From contig DISW01000022.1 in the NCBI GenBank assembly GCA_002422605.1, positions 1 through 60,461 of the forward strand: 60,461 nucleotides of DNA, read 5' to 3'. A program made the translations under genes and the position numbers. Numbering within the stretch: the first letter of the stretch is position 1; each line of letters begins with the position of its first letter. Of the stretch, positions 25,995 to 34,058 are shown piece after piece. The notes below the pieces were generated by a model. The model had not been told where the DNA came from. It made no database searches and worked only from the letters and a program-made list of their open reading frames with translations. Source of the stretch: Bacteriovoracaceae bacterium UBA6200 (GTDB taxonomy: Bacteria > Bdellovibrionota > Bacteriovoracia > Bacteriovoracales > Bacteriovoracaceae).

Positions 25995-28004
25995 ATGAAA
26001 AACAAAGTCCGCTTAGTCCAAAAGCTCGTTGATAATGTGCCAGGGATTATCTATCAATTTCAGAGAAGCTCTGATGGAATATATTCTTTCCCTTATGCAG
26101 GTGAAGGTTTCAGGTCAATCTTTGGAGTTGCACCAGAAGCAGTCCAGGAAAATTCGGATGTTATATTCTCAAAAGTTCATCCTGATGATTTAGAAGCCCT
26201 CATCCTCTCTATTGAAAAATCTGCAAATGACATGGTTGATTGGAATCATGAGTTTAGGGCCTGTTTGGTCAATGGTGACATGGGATGGATCCATGGATAT
26301 GCACATCCTGAATCCCGGAGTGATGGAAATGTTTTGTGGCATGGATATCTGAACGAGATCACCGAAAGAAAAAAGTTAGAAGAAGAGCTTCTTAAGTTTA
26401 ATCGATTAAATCTTCTGATGGGTAAAATCAATACCATGATTATTCATGCTGTGGACTTGGAATCTCTTTTTGAAGAAGCCTGCCAAATCGCCGTTATGTA
26501 TGGAAACTTCAAAATGGCATGGATTGGATTAATCGATCCTCATGGGTCCGTGATAAGAAAAGTTAAAAGTTTTGGTGATCAAGAAAAATATTTGGATGAA
26601 ATAACACCTATCAGCTTCATTAATAAACCCTTTGGCCCTACAGCAAGAAGTATTCTGGAAAAGAAAACTATTGTTAATAGCAGTACAAAATCTAATGAAC
26701 AGGTCGCTCTCTGGAGAGTAGAGGCCCTGAAAAGAGGGTTTAATTCCTCAATTTCCCTTCCTTTATTTGTTAAGGATACAGTGATCGGATGCTTAAACAT
26801 TTATTCAGACAAAGAAAATTTCTTCAATGAACCGGAAGTTAAACTTCTGGAAGAAATATCCCAGAACGTTTCTTATGCAGTAGATGTATTGGAGAAAGAA
26901 AAAGCTTTAATTCAAAGTGAATACCGGTTCCGGACAGTATTTGAAGATGCACCTATTGGCATCGCCGTTACCGATACTCGAAGCGGCAAGTTGATAAAAT
27001 CGAATTCGAAATATCTTGAAATTCTGGAATTAAACCAATCAGATCTACACTCAAGGAACTGGATGAATGTGACTTACCCAGATGATCTTGAAGTTGAATT
27101 AAATCAGATGAAGCTTCTTAAAGAAGGTAAAATTAATAGCTATAAGATGGTCAAGAGAATTACCAAAAGGAATGGTAATGTTGGGTGGATTGAGATCTCT
27201 GTGGTTCCCCTTTTTACAGAGGGAGAAACGATCATTCAGCACTTGTGTATGCTTGAAGACATTTCAGAACGTGTAAAATATGAAACCGATTTAAAGCATG
27301 CCGTGAAGTCTCGTGATGAATTCTTTTCGATTGCTTCACATGAACTTAAAACGCCTATTACTTCACTAAAACTCCAGGTTCAGCTTTTAAAAAGAGACCT
27401 GCAAAAAGATTTACAAGTTATAGGAGAAGGTAACTACTTTTCAAAGCATGTTAAGGCCTTGGATCTCGCCAGCCGCCAAGCGGATCGTTTGACCTTTTTA
27501 GTGGATAATCTTTTGGATGTTACCCGGATCGGAGCGGGCCATTTCAAGATTAAACCATTGAAGTGTGATTTATCCTATATCCTCCATGAAATTTTGGAGC
27601 GTTTTCAAAGTCTTATCTCCGAGTCACAAAATAAAATTCAATGCGATATTGAGCCCGAGATCTCAGGACTTTGGGACCAAGGAAGGATCGAGCAAGTTTT
27701 GGTAAATCTGATCAGTAATGCCATTAAATATGCTCCCGGTGGCCCAATACAGATAATCTTGAAACAAGAGAATAATAAGGCCATTTTAAAGGTTGCAGAT
27801 TTTGGACCCGGATTACCGCCAGAAAGTCTTGAAAGGATTTTTAATCAATTTGAAAGAATTCAATCTTCCATCAAAAATATCAGTGGGCTTGGACTAGGGC
27901 TTTATATCGCTAAAAAAATTATCGATGCCCATAATGGAGAAATATCGGTAACAAGTGAAGTAGGTAAGGGAGCAACTTTTACAGTGAAACTTCCCCTGAA
28001 ATAA
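25995..28004 (+). CDS. Cytoplasmic PAS-GAF-PAS sensor histidine kinase
   Basis: A 669-residue hybrid-free kinase without membrane segments. Order: PAS (about 10-125, ends with a PAC ITERKKLEEE), GAF (about 150-300), second PAS (about 312-430, DISERVKYE), HisKA with phospho-acceptor H449 (FFSIASHELKTPITSLK), and HATPase with N-box NLISNAIKYA (about 570), G1 DFGPGLP (about 602) and G2 GLGLGLYIA (about 631). It senses an internal signal, possibly redox or a small ligand; no haem or flavin motif is certain. No response regulator is adjacent; the lone receiver at 21.2-21.5 kb is a possible but unproven partner. Confidence 0.93.
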   Translation: MKNKVRLVQKLVDNVPGIIYQFQRSSDGIYSFPYAGEGFRSIFGVAPEAVQENSDVIFSKVHPDDLEALILSIEKSANDMVDWNHEFRACLVNGDMGWIHGYAHPESRSDGNVLWHGYLNEITERKKLEEELLKFNRLNLLMGKINTMIIHAVDLESLFEEACQIAVMYGNFKMAWIGLIDPHGSVIRKVKSFGDQEKYLDEITPISFINKPFGPTARSILEKKTIVNSSTKSNEQVALWRVEALKRGFNSSISLPLFVKDTVIGCLNIYSDKENFFNEPEVKLLEEISQNVSYAVDVLEKEKALIQSEYRFRTVFEDAPIGIAVTDTRSGKLIKSNSKYLEILELNQSDLHSRNWMNVTYPDDLEVELNQMKLLKEGKINSYKMVKRITKRNGNVGWIEISVVPLFTEGETIIQHLCMLEDISERVKYETDLKHAVKSRDEFFSIASHELKTPITSLKLQVQLLKRDLQKDLQVIGEGNYFSKHVKALDLASRQADRLTFLVDNLLDVTRIGAGHFKIKPLKCDLSYILHEILERFQSLISESQNKIQCDIEPEISGLWDQGRIEQVLVNLISNAIKYAPGGPIQIILKQENNKAILKVADFGPGLPPESLERIFNQFERIQSSIKNISGLGLGLYIAKKIIDAHNGEISVTSEVGKGATFTVKLPLK

Positions 28005-28017
28005 TTCAGGGGAAGCT
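27990..28017 (+). terminator. Terminator hairpin containing the kinase stop codon
   Basis: The arms CTTCCCCTGAA (27990-28000) and TTCAGGGGAAG (28005-28015) pair perfectly over 11 bp. The 4-nt loop ATAA holds the last two bases of the TAA stop at its end, so the left arm is coding sequence. A modest T5 run follows at 28021-28025. It separates the kinase from the convergent DHS-like gene. Confidence 0.65.
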
Positions 28018-28025
28018 TAAACTTT

Positions 28026-29006
28026 TTATAAACCTAGAATGTGAGCAAACATCAGAGGCGCCACGATTGTAGCATCTGATTCGACGATAAAACTTGGAGT
28101 GTCTTTAGAAAGTTTACCCCAAGTAATTTTTTCATTTGGTACAGCACCCGAGTAAGAGCCATAGCTTGTTGTAGAGTCCGAAATTTGGCAGAAGTAACCC
28201 CATAAACGCACATCATCTTTTTCCAGATCCTGACGGATCATAGGAACGACACAGATAGGGAAGTCACCGGCAATACCTCCACCGATCTGGAAGAAGCCGA
28301 TTGAGCTTGTTTCGGCCGTTTTCATGTACCAGTCCGCAAGGAAAGTCATATATTCGATACCAGTTCTTACAGTGTGGACGTTTTTAACTTCTCCACGCAT
28401 GCAGAAAGAGGCGTACATATTACCAAGAGTTGAGTCTTCCCAACCTGGAACGATGATTGGAAGATTCTTTTCGGCCGCAGCAAGCATCCATGAATTTTTT
28501 GGATCAATTTGGGCCTGATCTACAAATTTACCTTTTTTAAGAGCACGGTAGAAGAATTCATGAGGAAAGCAACGCTCGCCCTTAGCTTCTGCTTCCTGCC
28601 ATTCAGCTGCCATAATATGCCAGATTTTATGCATGGCCGCTTCTTCAGGAATACAAGTATCAGTTACGCGGTTAAGGTGGCGGTCATATAAATCCTGCTC
28701 ATCGTCGGCCGTTAAAGCGCGCCAGTTCGGAATGCGTTCGTAATGATCATGGGCCACAAGGTTATAAATATCTTCTTCAAGGTTCGCCCCTGTACAAGAG
28801 ATGGCGTGAACTTTGTCGTTTCTAATCATCTCAGCAAGGGAAATGCCAAGTTCTGCAGTAGACATTGCTCCGGCAAGGGTAACGACCATTTTGCCACCTG
28901 AAGCGAGGTGGGCTTCGTAGGCATGGACTGCATCCATCATCGAAGCGGCATTGAAGTGACGGTAGTGGTGATTCATGAATTGAGAAATAGGACCTTTAGT
29001 TGTCAT
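28026..29006 (-). CDS. Deoxyhypusine synthase-like protein (bacterial type)
   Basis: A 326-residue member of the DHS family, NAD-dependent enzymes that transfer the aminobutyl group of spermidine. It keeps the imine-forming Lys (K298 in WGKL), the GSYSGAVPNE segment aligned with the eukaryotic GSDSGARPDE, and the GGG of the C-terminal part. The eukaryotic GGGxxKHH is replaced by GGGIAGDFPICV, a form seen in bacterial homologues. Bacteria lack eIF5A, so the acceptor is not the classical one; homospermidine synthesis or another polyamine transfer is plausible but inferred. It is preceded by a GC-rich structured leader. Confidence 0.88.
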   Translation of the reverse strand: MTTKGPISQFMNHHYRHFNAASMMDAVHAYEAHLASGGKMVVTLAGAMSTAELGISLAEMIRNDKVHAISCTGANLEEDIYNLVAHDHYERIPNWRALTADDEQDLYDRHLNRVTDTCIPEEAAMHKIWHIMAAEWQEAEAKGERCFPHEFFYRALKKGKFVDQAQIDPKNSWMLAAAEKNLPIIVPGWEDSTLGNMYASFCMRGEVKNVHTVRTGIEYMTFLADWYMKTAETSSIGFFQIGGGIAGDFPICVVPMIRQDLEKDDVRLWGYFCQISDSTTSYGSYSGAVPNEKITWGKLSKDTPSFIVESDATIVAPLMFAHILGL

Positions 29007-29025
29007 GAGAGAACTCTTGGTTTTA

Positions 29026-29071
29026 CCGGCTAAGAGGCCGGGGCTCGCTCGCCTTTGGGGTGAGTTCGCCT
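29026..29071 (-). promoter_or_regulatory. GC-rich structured leader of the DHS-like gene
   Basis: A conspicuous GC-rich island in AT-rich surroundings, 20 nt before the start codon. It contains a CCGGC-CTCTTA-GCCGG hairpin (29026-29041) and, further upstream, two imperfect 16-nt units 17 bp apart sharing GGGG....G.TCGCCT on the plus strand (29039-29054 and 29056-29071). It could be a cis-acting regulatory RNA for a polyamine gene; it matches no riboswitch class I can name. Confidence 0.35.
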
Positions 29072-29124
29072 ATTTCATGCAAAACCTCACGGGTCGTCAA
29101 GAGGTCAAAAACAACATTTTCGTC

Positions 29125-29331
29125 TTACCACTGCCTTAGGTCTTCCGCGGACTTAGAAATATGTCCAGGAGGGTCGCTGGCAGGGAAAGATTCCTCAATT
29201 GCCTGATCTAGTTTCTCGTCATCACTCATTAAATGTTGCTCTTCTTCCCTGGCTTCAGGATGGGTTGGAGACTTTTCGTTGGGTTTTATGAGATCCCGGA
29301 ATTTTAGAATGACTTCTCTTATAAAGTTCAT
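29125..29331 (-). CDS. Small conserved protein with ESFPASDPP motif
   Basis: A 68-residue, acidic, soluble protein. The C-terminal half carries DQAIEESFPASDPPGHI, a motif known from many short uncharacterised bacterial proteins. The function is not established. It starts 8 nt after the stress flavoprotein gene and is evidently in the same operon, which suggests a stress role, but that is only context. Confidence 0.75.
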   Translation of the reverse strand: MNFIREVILKFRDLIKPNEKSPTHPEAREEEQHLMSDDEKLDQAIEESFPASDPPGHISKSAEDLRQW

Positions 29332-29339
29332 ATTTACTC

Positions 29340-29837
29340 CTATTGGTTGATTGATGCTTCTCCCGGTTTTTTTCCAGGTAGCGGCATCCCAGGCCCGCCT
29401 AATCCAGTCAGTTGGATCATTTCTCCTGAGGGCGAATCCCAGACTTCGGCGGCATCAACATTGACACCTATAAGGCTTAGTTTGGGATCATCGAGTCCTT
29501 GCGGGAACCAATTATTTAGTACTGGATTCCATAGGCGCTTCATTAAGTCCTTATCTTCAGAGATGGTTGCTCTGCCGCTGATAGAAACATAGTTTTTGTT
29601 TTCCTGATTGGTAAAAGTAAGGTTAACGTGCTGATCATTTTCAATAGCATGATTTTTTAATGAATTTTTCTGAGAGAAAAACCACAATGTTCCATCAAAT
29701 TCAACTTTGTTAAAATCCTGCGGCAGCATCGGGCGCGAATGAATGGAGCCGTCACTGCTTACAGTTGTGAGCATAGTGAATTTAATATCTCTGATCATGC
29801 GATAAAGTTTTTTAAAATTTTCACTTGTCGTATCCAT
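29340..29837 (-). CDS. Pyridoxamine 5'-phosphate oxidase-fold protein (general stress protein 26-like)
   Basis: A 165-residue split-barrel flavin-binding protein. The N-terminal pattern (MIRDIKFTMLTTVSSDGSIH then SRPM) and LWFFSQKNSLKNHAIENDQH followed by VNLTF fit the general stress protein 26 / pyridoxamine-oxidase-like family, which binds FMN or F420-type cofactors. The true reaction is unknown; members of this group are usually not the PdxH enzyme. It heads a two-gene operon with the ESFPASDPP protein. Confidence 0.85.
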   Translation of the reverse strand: MDTTSENFKKLYRMIRDIKFTMLTTVSSDGSIHSRPMLPQDFNKVEFDGTLWFFSQKNSLKNHAIENDQHVNLTFTNQENKNYVSISGRATISEDKDLMKRLWNPVLNNWFPQGLDDPKLSLIGVNVDAAEVWDSPSGEMIQLTGLGGPGMPLPGKKPGEASINQ

Positions 29838-30005
29838 AGGCAGAGCTCCTTGCTGACGTTTTTAATTCTCTATCATTCTAGGAACCTTTCTCTGCCTTGG
29901 AATCTTGGATCTTTCTTAAGTATGAGTGAGTAAAGGGTTTTTGTATCTTTTCTGCCCAACTGTCTAAGGATTCGACAGTAGACCCTGTTTAAATCAGCAG
30001 GGCGT

Positions 30006-30021
30006 TGGCACCAATATTGTA
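30006..30021 (+). promoter_or_regulatory. Sigma-54-type promoter candidate for the L,D-transpeptidase
   Basis: TGGCACC-AATA-TTGTA resembles the -24/-12 consensus TGGCAC-N5-TTGCW, with GG and a TTG core at the right spacing and one key mismatch (TTGT for TTGC). It lies 31 nt upstream of the start codon and just before a good ribosome site (AGGAGCC). The upstream stretch 29838-30005 holds a small inverted repeat (ACTGTC/GACAGT, 29958-29978) and no gene. Confidence 0.35.
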
Positions 30022-30052
30022 TCAAGACACTCAAATCTAATAGGAGCCTTTC

Positions 30053-31456
30053 ATGAAATGTTCAGTCTTTTTAGTCCTGGCAACGCTTTCTCTCGGAAGT
30101 TGGGCCAAAGGGCCGATGCCTCATGAAAGAACCGATACTCCTAAACTCAAAAATTCTCATACTGGACGGTATCTCTATCTTGGAGATGTTCCTAAGTTTG
30201 AAGGATCTGAAATAGAGATAATCATATCAAAAATGGCCTTAACCGCCAGAGTTACTGCCCATGTTAACCAAGGGCGGATAGATACTTATGCAAACCAACT
30301 TTTTATGCGTTGGCAGAGGATAAGTGATGCAATGACAGACCCTGTATTTTCGCTTCATCCTCTTGTGAAGATGTCTAAACTTGCAGAGAATTTACCTGCT
30401 TCTACTCAAGCGTGGGTGCGTATTGCTGAACAATATTCAACACATATTCTGGAAAAAAACAGCAGTGACATCTATCTTGGCAAACGTAATTCCAAAAACT
30501 ATGTCAGTAACCAGGTTGAAGATGATTATAAAAATACGATCAGTGAAGCCTATTTCCGTTACCTCTTTGATACTGAGGATAAATCGGACGATGTGATAAA
30601 CGATAATAAAAAGCTCAGTCAGCTTTTATCAGTTGAGAATTCACAGCGTCTTTTCAAGAAACATTTAGGGCATCTCTATACTGAGAAATCTAATCGGAAG
30701 GACTATAAAGGGGTGTTGAATTTAGTTTATCCTATCGCGGCTACCGTAGAGGGACCTTTTAGTCAGCCAAAAGAAATGACCACTGATCTTAAAACAGCTG
30801 AATCGATCGAAGCCCGATGGTGGTCAAATAAATGGAATGATGAGTTTGGTGGATTTCCCTTCCTTCTGATTGAATGGAGTGGTGTGGCCTTCCATGGACC
30901 GATATCAAATTTTTCTCCATTGGATGTTTGGTTCCTGAGAAGAGGCTATGTCTCTCATGGATGCCATCGTATGGATGGAAGTGACATTCTTGAACTTAGA
31001 GCTTTGATGCCCAGTGATCTGAAAGCTACGGCCAATCAGATCATGGTTACTGTACTAGATTATTTTGATGTGGCAGACATTGATGAGGACGGAGAAGTTG
31101 AGGCGATTGACGTGAAATACTATAACATTCCAACCACAGTAAATGTTCCTAAAGGCCGCTCCATTGAGGACGTTATAAGACCTCATATGATCGAGACTCA
31201 AATGAAGTCATTCCTGATGTCGAATAAATATGCTGCTAAATACTATGATCATAATTTTGACCGCCTGAAAAATATTCCAAAGTATACTGTGGTCAATAAA
31301 AAATTAAAGCGTGGTGGCTCTCATCCTGAAGTCAAAATTAAACGCTTTGATTATCGTCCAAACCGCATCATTCAATATACTGAAGAAGGGCATAAGCTTC
31401 AGGGATTTGATGATGTTTTTGGAAAGTATCCTCCCCGCTATTTTCAGCGCTACTAA
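30053..31456 (+). CDS. Exported L,D-transpeptidase (YkuD family)
   Basis: A 467-residue protein with a signal peptide (cleavage near SWA at about 18). The YkuD catalytic signature is at about 280-310: AFHGPIS then SHGCHRM with nucleophile C304. These enzymes form 3-3 cross-links in peptidoglycan or attach proteins or exchanged D-amino acids to it in the periplasm. The long N-terminal helical region and the C-terminal 130 residues are not typical for small enzymes of the family. In Bdellovibrio L,D-transpeptidases act on prey wall; a similar role here is inference. It converges with the 143-residue exported protein with a 2-nt gap. Confidence 0.9.
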   Translation: MKCSVFLVLATLSLGSWAKGPMPHERTDTPKLKNSHTGRYLYLGDVPKFEGSEIEIIISKMALTARVTAHVNQGRIDTYANQLFMRWQRISDAMTDPVFSLHPLVKMSKLAENLPASTQAWVRIAEQYSTHILEKNSSDIYLGKRNSKNYVSNQVEDDYKNTISEAYFRYLFDTEDKSDDVINDNKKLSQLLSVENSQRLFKKHLGHLYTEKSNRKDYKGVLNLVYPIAATVEGPFSQPKEMTTDLKTAESIEARWWSNKWNDEFGGFPFLLIEWSGVAFHGPISNFSPLDVWFLRRGYVSHGCHRMDGSDILELRALMPSDLKATANQIMVTVLDYFDVADIDEDGEVEAIDVKYYNIPTTVNVPKGRSIEDVIRPHMIETQMKSFLMSNKYAAKYYDHNFDRLKNIPKYTVVNKKLKRGGSHPEVKIKRFDYRPNRIIQYTEEGHKLQGFDDVFGKYPPRYFQRY

Positions 31457-31458
31457 TT

Positions 31459-31890
31459 CTATTCGGTCGTTCTCCCGACTTTTGGGAGAGCGGCCTTGTT
31501 CGCTAAGAGTTTGCCGTCCTTAGCTGATATGAGGACGTGATCAAATTCATAAATCCATCCCAGCTTTTTATCATTTTCCAGAATCCAGGGGCCCTCAGGT
31601 TTTTTTCCTGAAGTTGAAGCAAAATGAGCGGCGCTCCCCAGTGAAATAAGTCCTTCTCCTGGTTCAAGTTCATCACCTTTATTTAAATTTCTGCCTTTGG
31701 CCCTTTGAAGATGACCGGTACGGTTAAAAGCAATTTCTATTTTGGTTCCGGCAATGGTTTTGATAATGAAATCTCGCCCGATTTGCTCAAATATCTTCCC
31801 TCGTGGAACCATAGAAGCAGCAATATCCGGAGTAGCGGAAAAAGAGAACAGGGGGAATCCGCACATTACTAAAAGAAGCATGATCTTCAT
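31459..31890 (-). CDS. Small exported protein of unknown function
   Basis: The likely start is the ATG at 31890 (GCGAGG ribosome site, signal peptide MKIMLLLVMCGFPLFSFSA), giving 143 residues. A longer open frame reaching 32037 would overlap the upstream gene by 131 nt and bury the signal peptide. The mature part is a short mixed alpha/beta domain (IIKTIAGTKIEIAF, ILENDKKLGWIYEFDHVLIS) that recalls PepSY-type periplasmic domains; this likeness is weak. It starts 16 nt after the Gfo/Idh/MocA gene. Confidence 0.75.
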   Translation of the reverse strand: MKIMLLLVMCGFPLFSFSATPDIAASMVPRGKIFEQIGRDFIIKTIAGTKIEIAFNRTGHLQRAKGRNLNKGDELEPGEGLISLGSAAHFASTSGKKPEGPWILENDKKLGWIYEFDHVLISAKDGKLLANKAALPKVGRTTE

Positions 31891-31906
31891 GATGCCTCGC
31901 TTATGT

Positions 31907-33034
31907 TTAATGTCTCTCGCCACCAGGACCAGTGGCATTAAATAATCGGGGTCTGGAAAATGAAGGCCTGGTAATTTTTTGATTTTCTCCAGGTCTTGAT
32001 TTTTTATTGATCTCATCAATTGTAATAGGAGTTCCAAGATCTATGGAGAGCAGAATGGCTTCAACGATTTTTATATCGGCCAGACCCTCTTCTCCTGAGG
32101 GCTCAGGTTTCTTCTTTTTTTGAATGCATTCTGAAAAATAGATGAGTTCAGGTGCAAACTGATCTCTTTTTGGATACTTCTTGGTTATGATTTTATTGTC
32201 TTCATAAGTCTTTAACGTCATGGTGTTAGCGTATTTGTATCCATTCTCTAATCTGATCCTACCTTTGGTTCCTATCAAATCGTAATCGGCCGTTCCGAAA
32301 GCACCAAAGCTGATGGTGAAGCTCGCCATCTTGCCGTCAGGAAATTTCATGATACAGCTTATGAGTTCATCAATTTTCTTAAATCTAGTATCCTTACTGT
32401 TATTTACAATTCCAAATACTTCTACGGGCTCGGCCTTAAATAAATAGCGAGCGGCATTTATGCAATAGATACCAATATCATAAAGTGGGCCTCCGCCTTT
32501 ATCTATATCTTCAAGACGGATGTTTTGGTTGTCTTTAACCTGCATTGTAAAAACGGAGTTGAATACTTTGATGTCTCCAATTCTTTTTGAATGGGCGATT
32601 TTTATCGCCTCAAGATTGGAGGATTCAAAATGGAGACGATAAGCAATCATGAGCTGAATATTATTTTTTTCCGCTTGAGTAATCATAGAATGACAATCTT
32701 CTGTTGTTACAGCCATTGGCTTTTCGCAGAGTACGTGGACTCCATACTTGGCCGCTGTTTCCATGATATTTCTGTGATAAAAATTGGGGGTAGCGATGTA
32801 AACAGCATCTACTTCACCCCGTCGTAAACAGTCTTCGAATTCTGAGTAAAGATAACATTTATCAATATGGTATTTTTCACCAAGCCGATTAAGTTTTTCT
32901 TTATCTCCTGAAACCAATGCAGTGAGTACAGAATTCTTCTTTGCATTCTTGAATGCAGGTAGCACGGCCACCTGAGCAATGTAGCCAAGACCGACTACAG
33001 CATACCGAATTCTTTCCTTAGGTTTTGAAAACAT
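31907..33034 (-). CDS. Gfo/Idh/MocA family NAD(P)-dependent oxidoreductase
   Basis: A 375-residue dehydrogenase with an N-terminal Rossmann fold (YAVVGLGYIAQVAVLPAF, residues 10-27), the family motif VLCEKPMAVT with the catalytic-region Lys, and a C-terminal alpha/beta domain (GGGPLYDIGIYCINAARYLF). Such enzymes oxidise or reduce sugars, inositols or their derivatives; the substrate cannot be told. The start at 33034 is chosen over the one at 33079 because AGGAG lies 6-7 nt upstream and the Rossmann strand begins shortly after. Confidence 0.9.
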   Translation of the reverse strand: MFSKPKERIRYAVVGLGYIAQVAVLPAFKNAKKNSVLTALVSGDKEKLNRLGEKYHIDKCYLYSEFEDCLRRGEVDAVYIATPNFYHRNIMETAAKYGVHVLCEKPMAVTTEDCHSMITQAEKNNIQLMIAYRLHFESSNLEAIKIAHSKRIGDIKVFNSVFTMQVKDNQNIRLEDIDKGGGPLYDIGIYCINAARYLFKAEPVEVFGIVNNSKDTRFKKIDELISCIMKFPDGKMASFTISFGAFGTADYDLIGTKGRIRLENGYKYANTMTLKTYEDNKIITKKYPKRDQFAPELIYFSECIQKKKKPEPSGEEGLADIKIVEAILLSIDLGTPITIDEINKKSRPGENQKITRPSFSRPRLFNATGPGGERH

Positions 33035-33174
33035 AAGAACTCCTGGTGTGGAGTTATAAGCAAGGAGAATGCCATTCATAAGTACTGATTAAAACATTTT
33101 GCTCAGAGAGAAAGATTCTTCATTTGGGGAACTTTGCCTGTATAGTAGGTATGAGCGATTACCAAGGAGCACAT

Positions 33175-34050
33175 ATGGCAGGAAGCATATGGAAAGGTTC
33201 TATCAGCTTCGGTTTACTTAATATCCCCGTATCTCTCCAGAAAGCAGAAGAGGGCCATGAACTCAGTTTCAAAATGCTCGATGAAAAAGACCTCTCACCC
33301 ATAAAATATAAGAAAGTTAGTGCTAAGGACGGAAAAGAAGTTACCTGGGCGAGAATTGTTAAAGGTTATGAACATGAATCAGGTGAATTTGTTATCGTTA
33401 ATAAAGAAGATTTTAAGGCCGCCAACCCCAAGGCCACTCAGACAATTGATATTGAGGATTTCGTAGCTTTTGAAGAAATAGATCTGATGTTTTTTGAAAA
33501 ACCTTACTATCTCGTACCTCAAAAAAATGGAGTCAAAGGTTATTTCCTTCTTTGCGAAGCTCTTAAAAAAAGCAATAAGGTGGCGATCGCCAAGATTGTC
33601 ATCAGAACAAAAATGCATTTGGCATGCATAATGGCCAAAGGGGATTATTTAATTCTTGAAATGATGAGATTTGCTCATGAAGTTCTACAAGCGGATGAAG
33701 TTGAATATTTAAGCGATACTGAAAAACCGAAATTCAGCGCTAAAGAAATTAAGATGGCACAGGAGCTTATTGATGGAATGACCGGCAAGTGGAAGCCAGA
33801 ACAATATAAAGATACTTACAATGAGGATCTTTTAAAAATTATTGATAAGAAAGCGAAGGCTGGTGAGAAATACGAAGTGGACTATGGGGACATGCCAAAA
33901 GAGGAGAAAGGAAATACTGGTACAGTGGTAGATCTCATGCCGCTCCTTAAGAAGTCTCTTGAAGCAAGAAAGAAAAAACCAACTACAGCTCAGAAAAATG
34001 GAACACGTAAAACGTCCAAGAAAGCTTCGACTCGTAAAAAAGCAAGCTAG
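33175..34050 (+). CDS. ku: Ku DNA end-binding protein
   Basis: A 291-residue bacterial Ku that binds double-strand DNA ends as a homodimeric ring and recruits LigD for non-homologous end joining. The N-terminus IWKGSISFGLLNIPVSL is the family signature, and the core is followed by a Lys/Arg-rich tail (about 245-291) that in other Ku proteins helps DNA binding and threading. The start at 33175 follows AAGGAG; an in-frame ATG at 33124 would add residues the family does not have. The gene is 8 nt upstream of ligD, a two-gene NHEJ operon. Confidence 0.96.
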   Translation: MAGSIWKGSISFGLLNIPVSLQKAEEGHELSFKMLDEKDLSPIKYKKVSAKDGKEVTWARIVKGYEHESGEFVIVNKEDFKAANPKATQTIDIEDFVAFEEIDLMFFEKPYYLVPQKNGVKGYFLLCEALKKSNKVAIAKIVIRTKMHLACIMAKGDYLILEMMRFAHEVLQADEVEYLSDTEKPKFSAKEIKMAQELIDGMTGKWKPEQYKDTYNEDLLKIIDKKAKAGEKYEVDYGDMPKEEKGNTGTVVDLMPLLKKSLEARKKKPTTAQKNGTRKTSKKASTRKKAS

Positions 34051-34058
34051 GGGGACAT

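Noticed and set aside
31891..32037. N-terminal extension of the 143-residue exported protein
   Set aside because: It would overlap the upstream dehydrogenase gene and hide a clear signal peptide; the start at 31890 has a ribosome site.
33124..33174. Upstream start of Ku
   Set aside because: The family N-terminus begins at 33175 directly behind AAGGAG.
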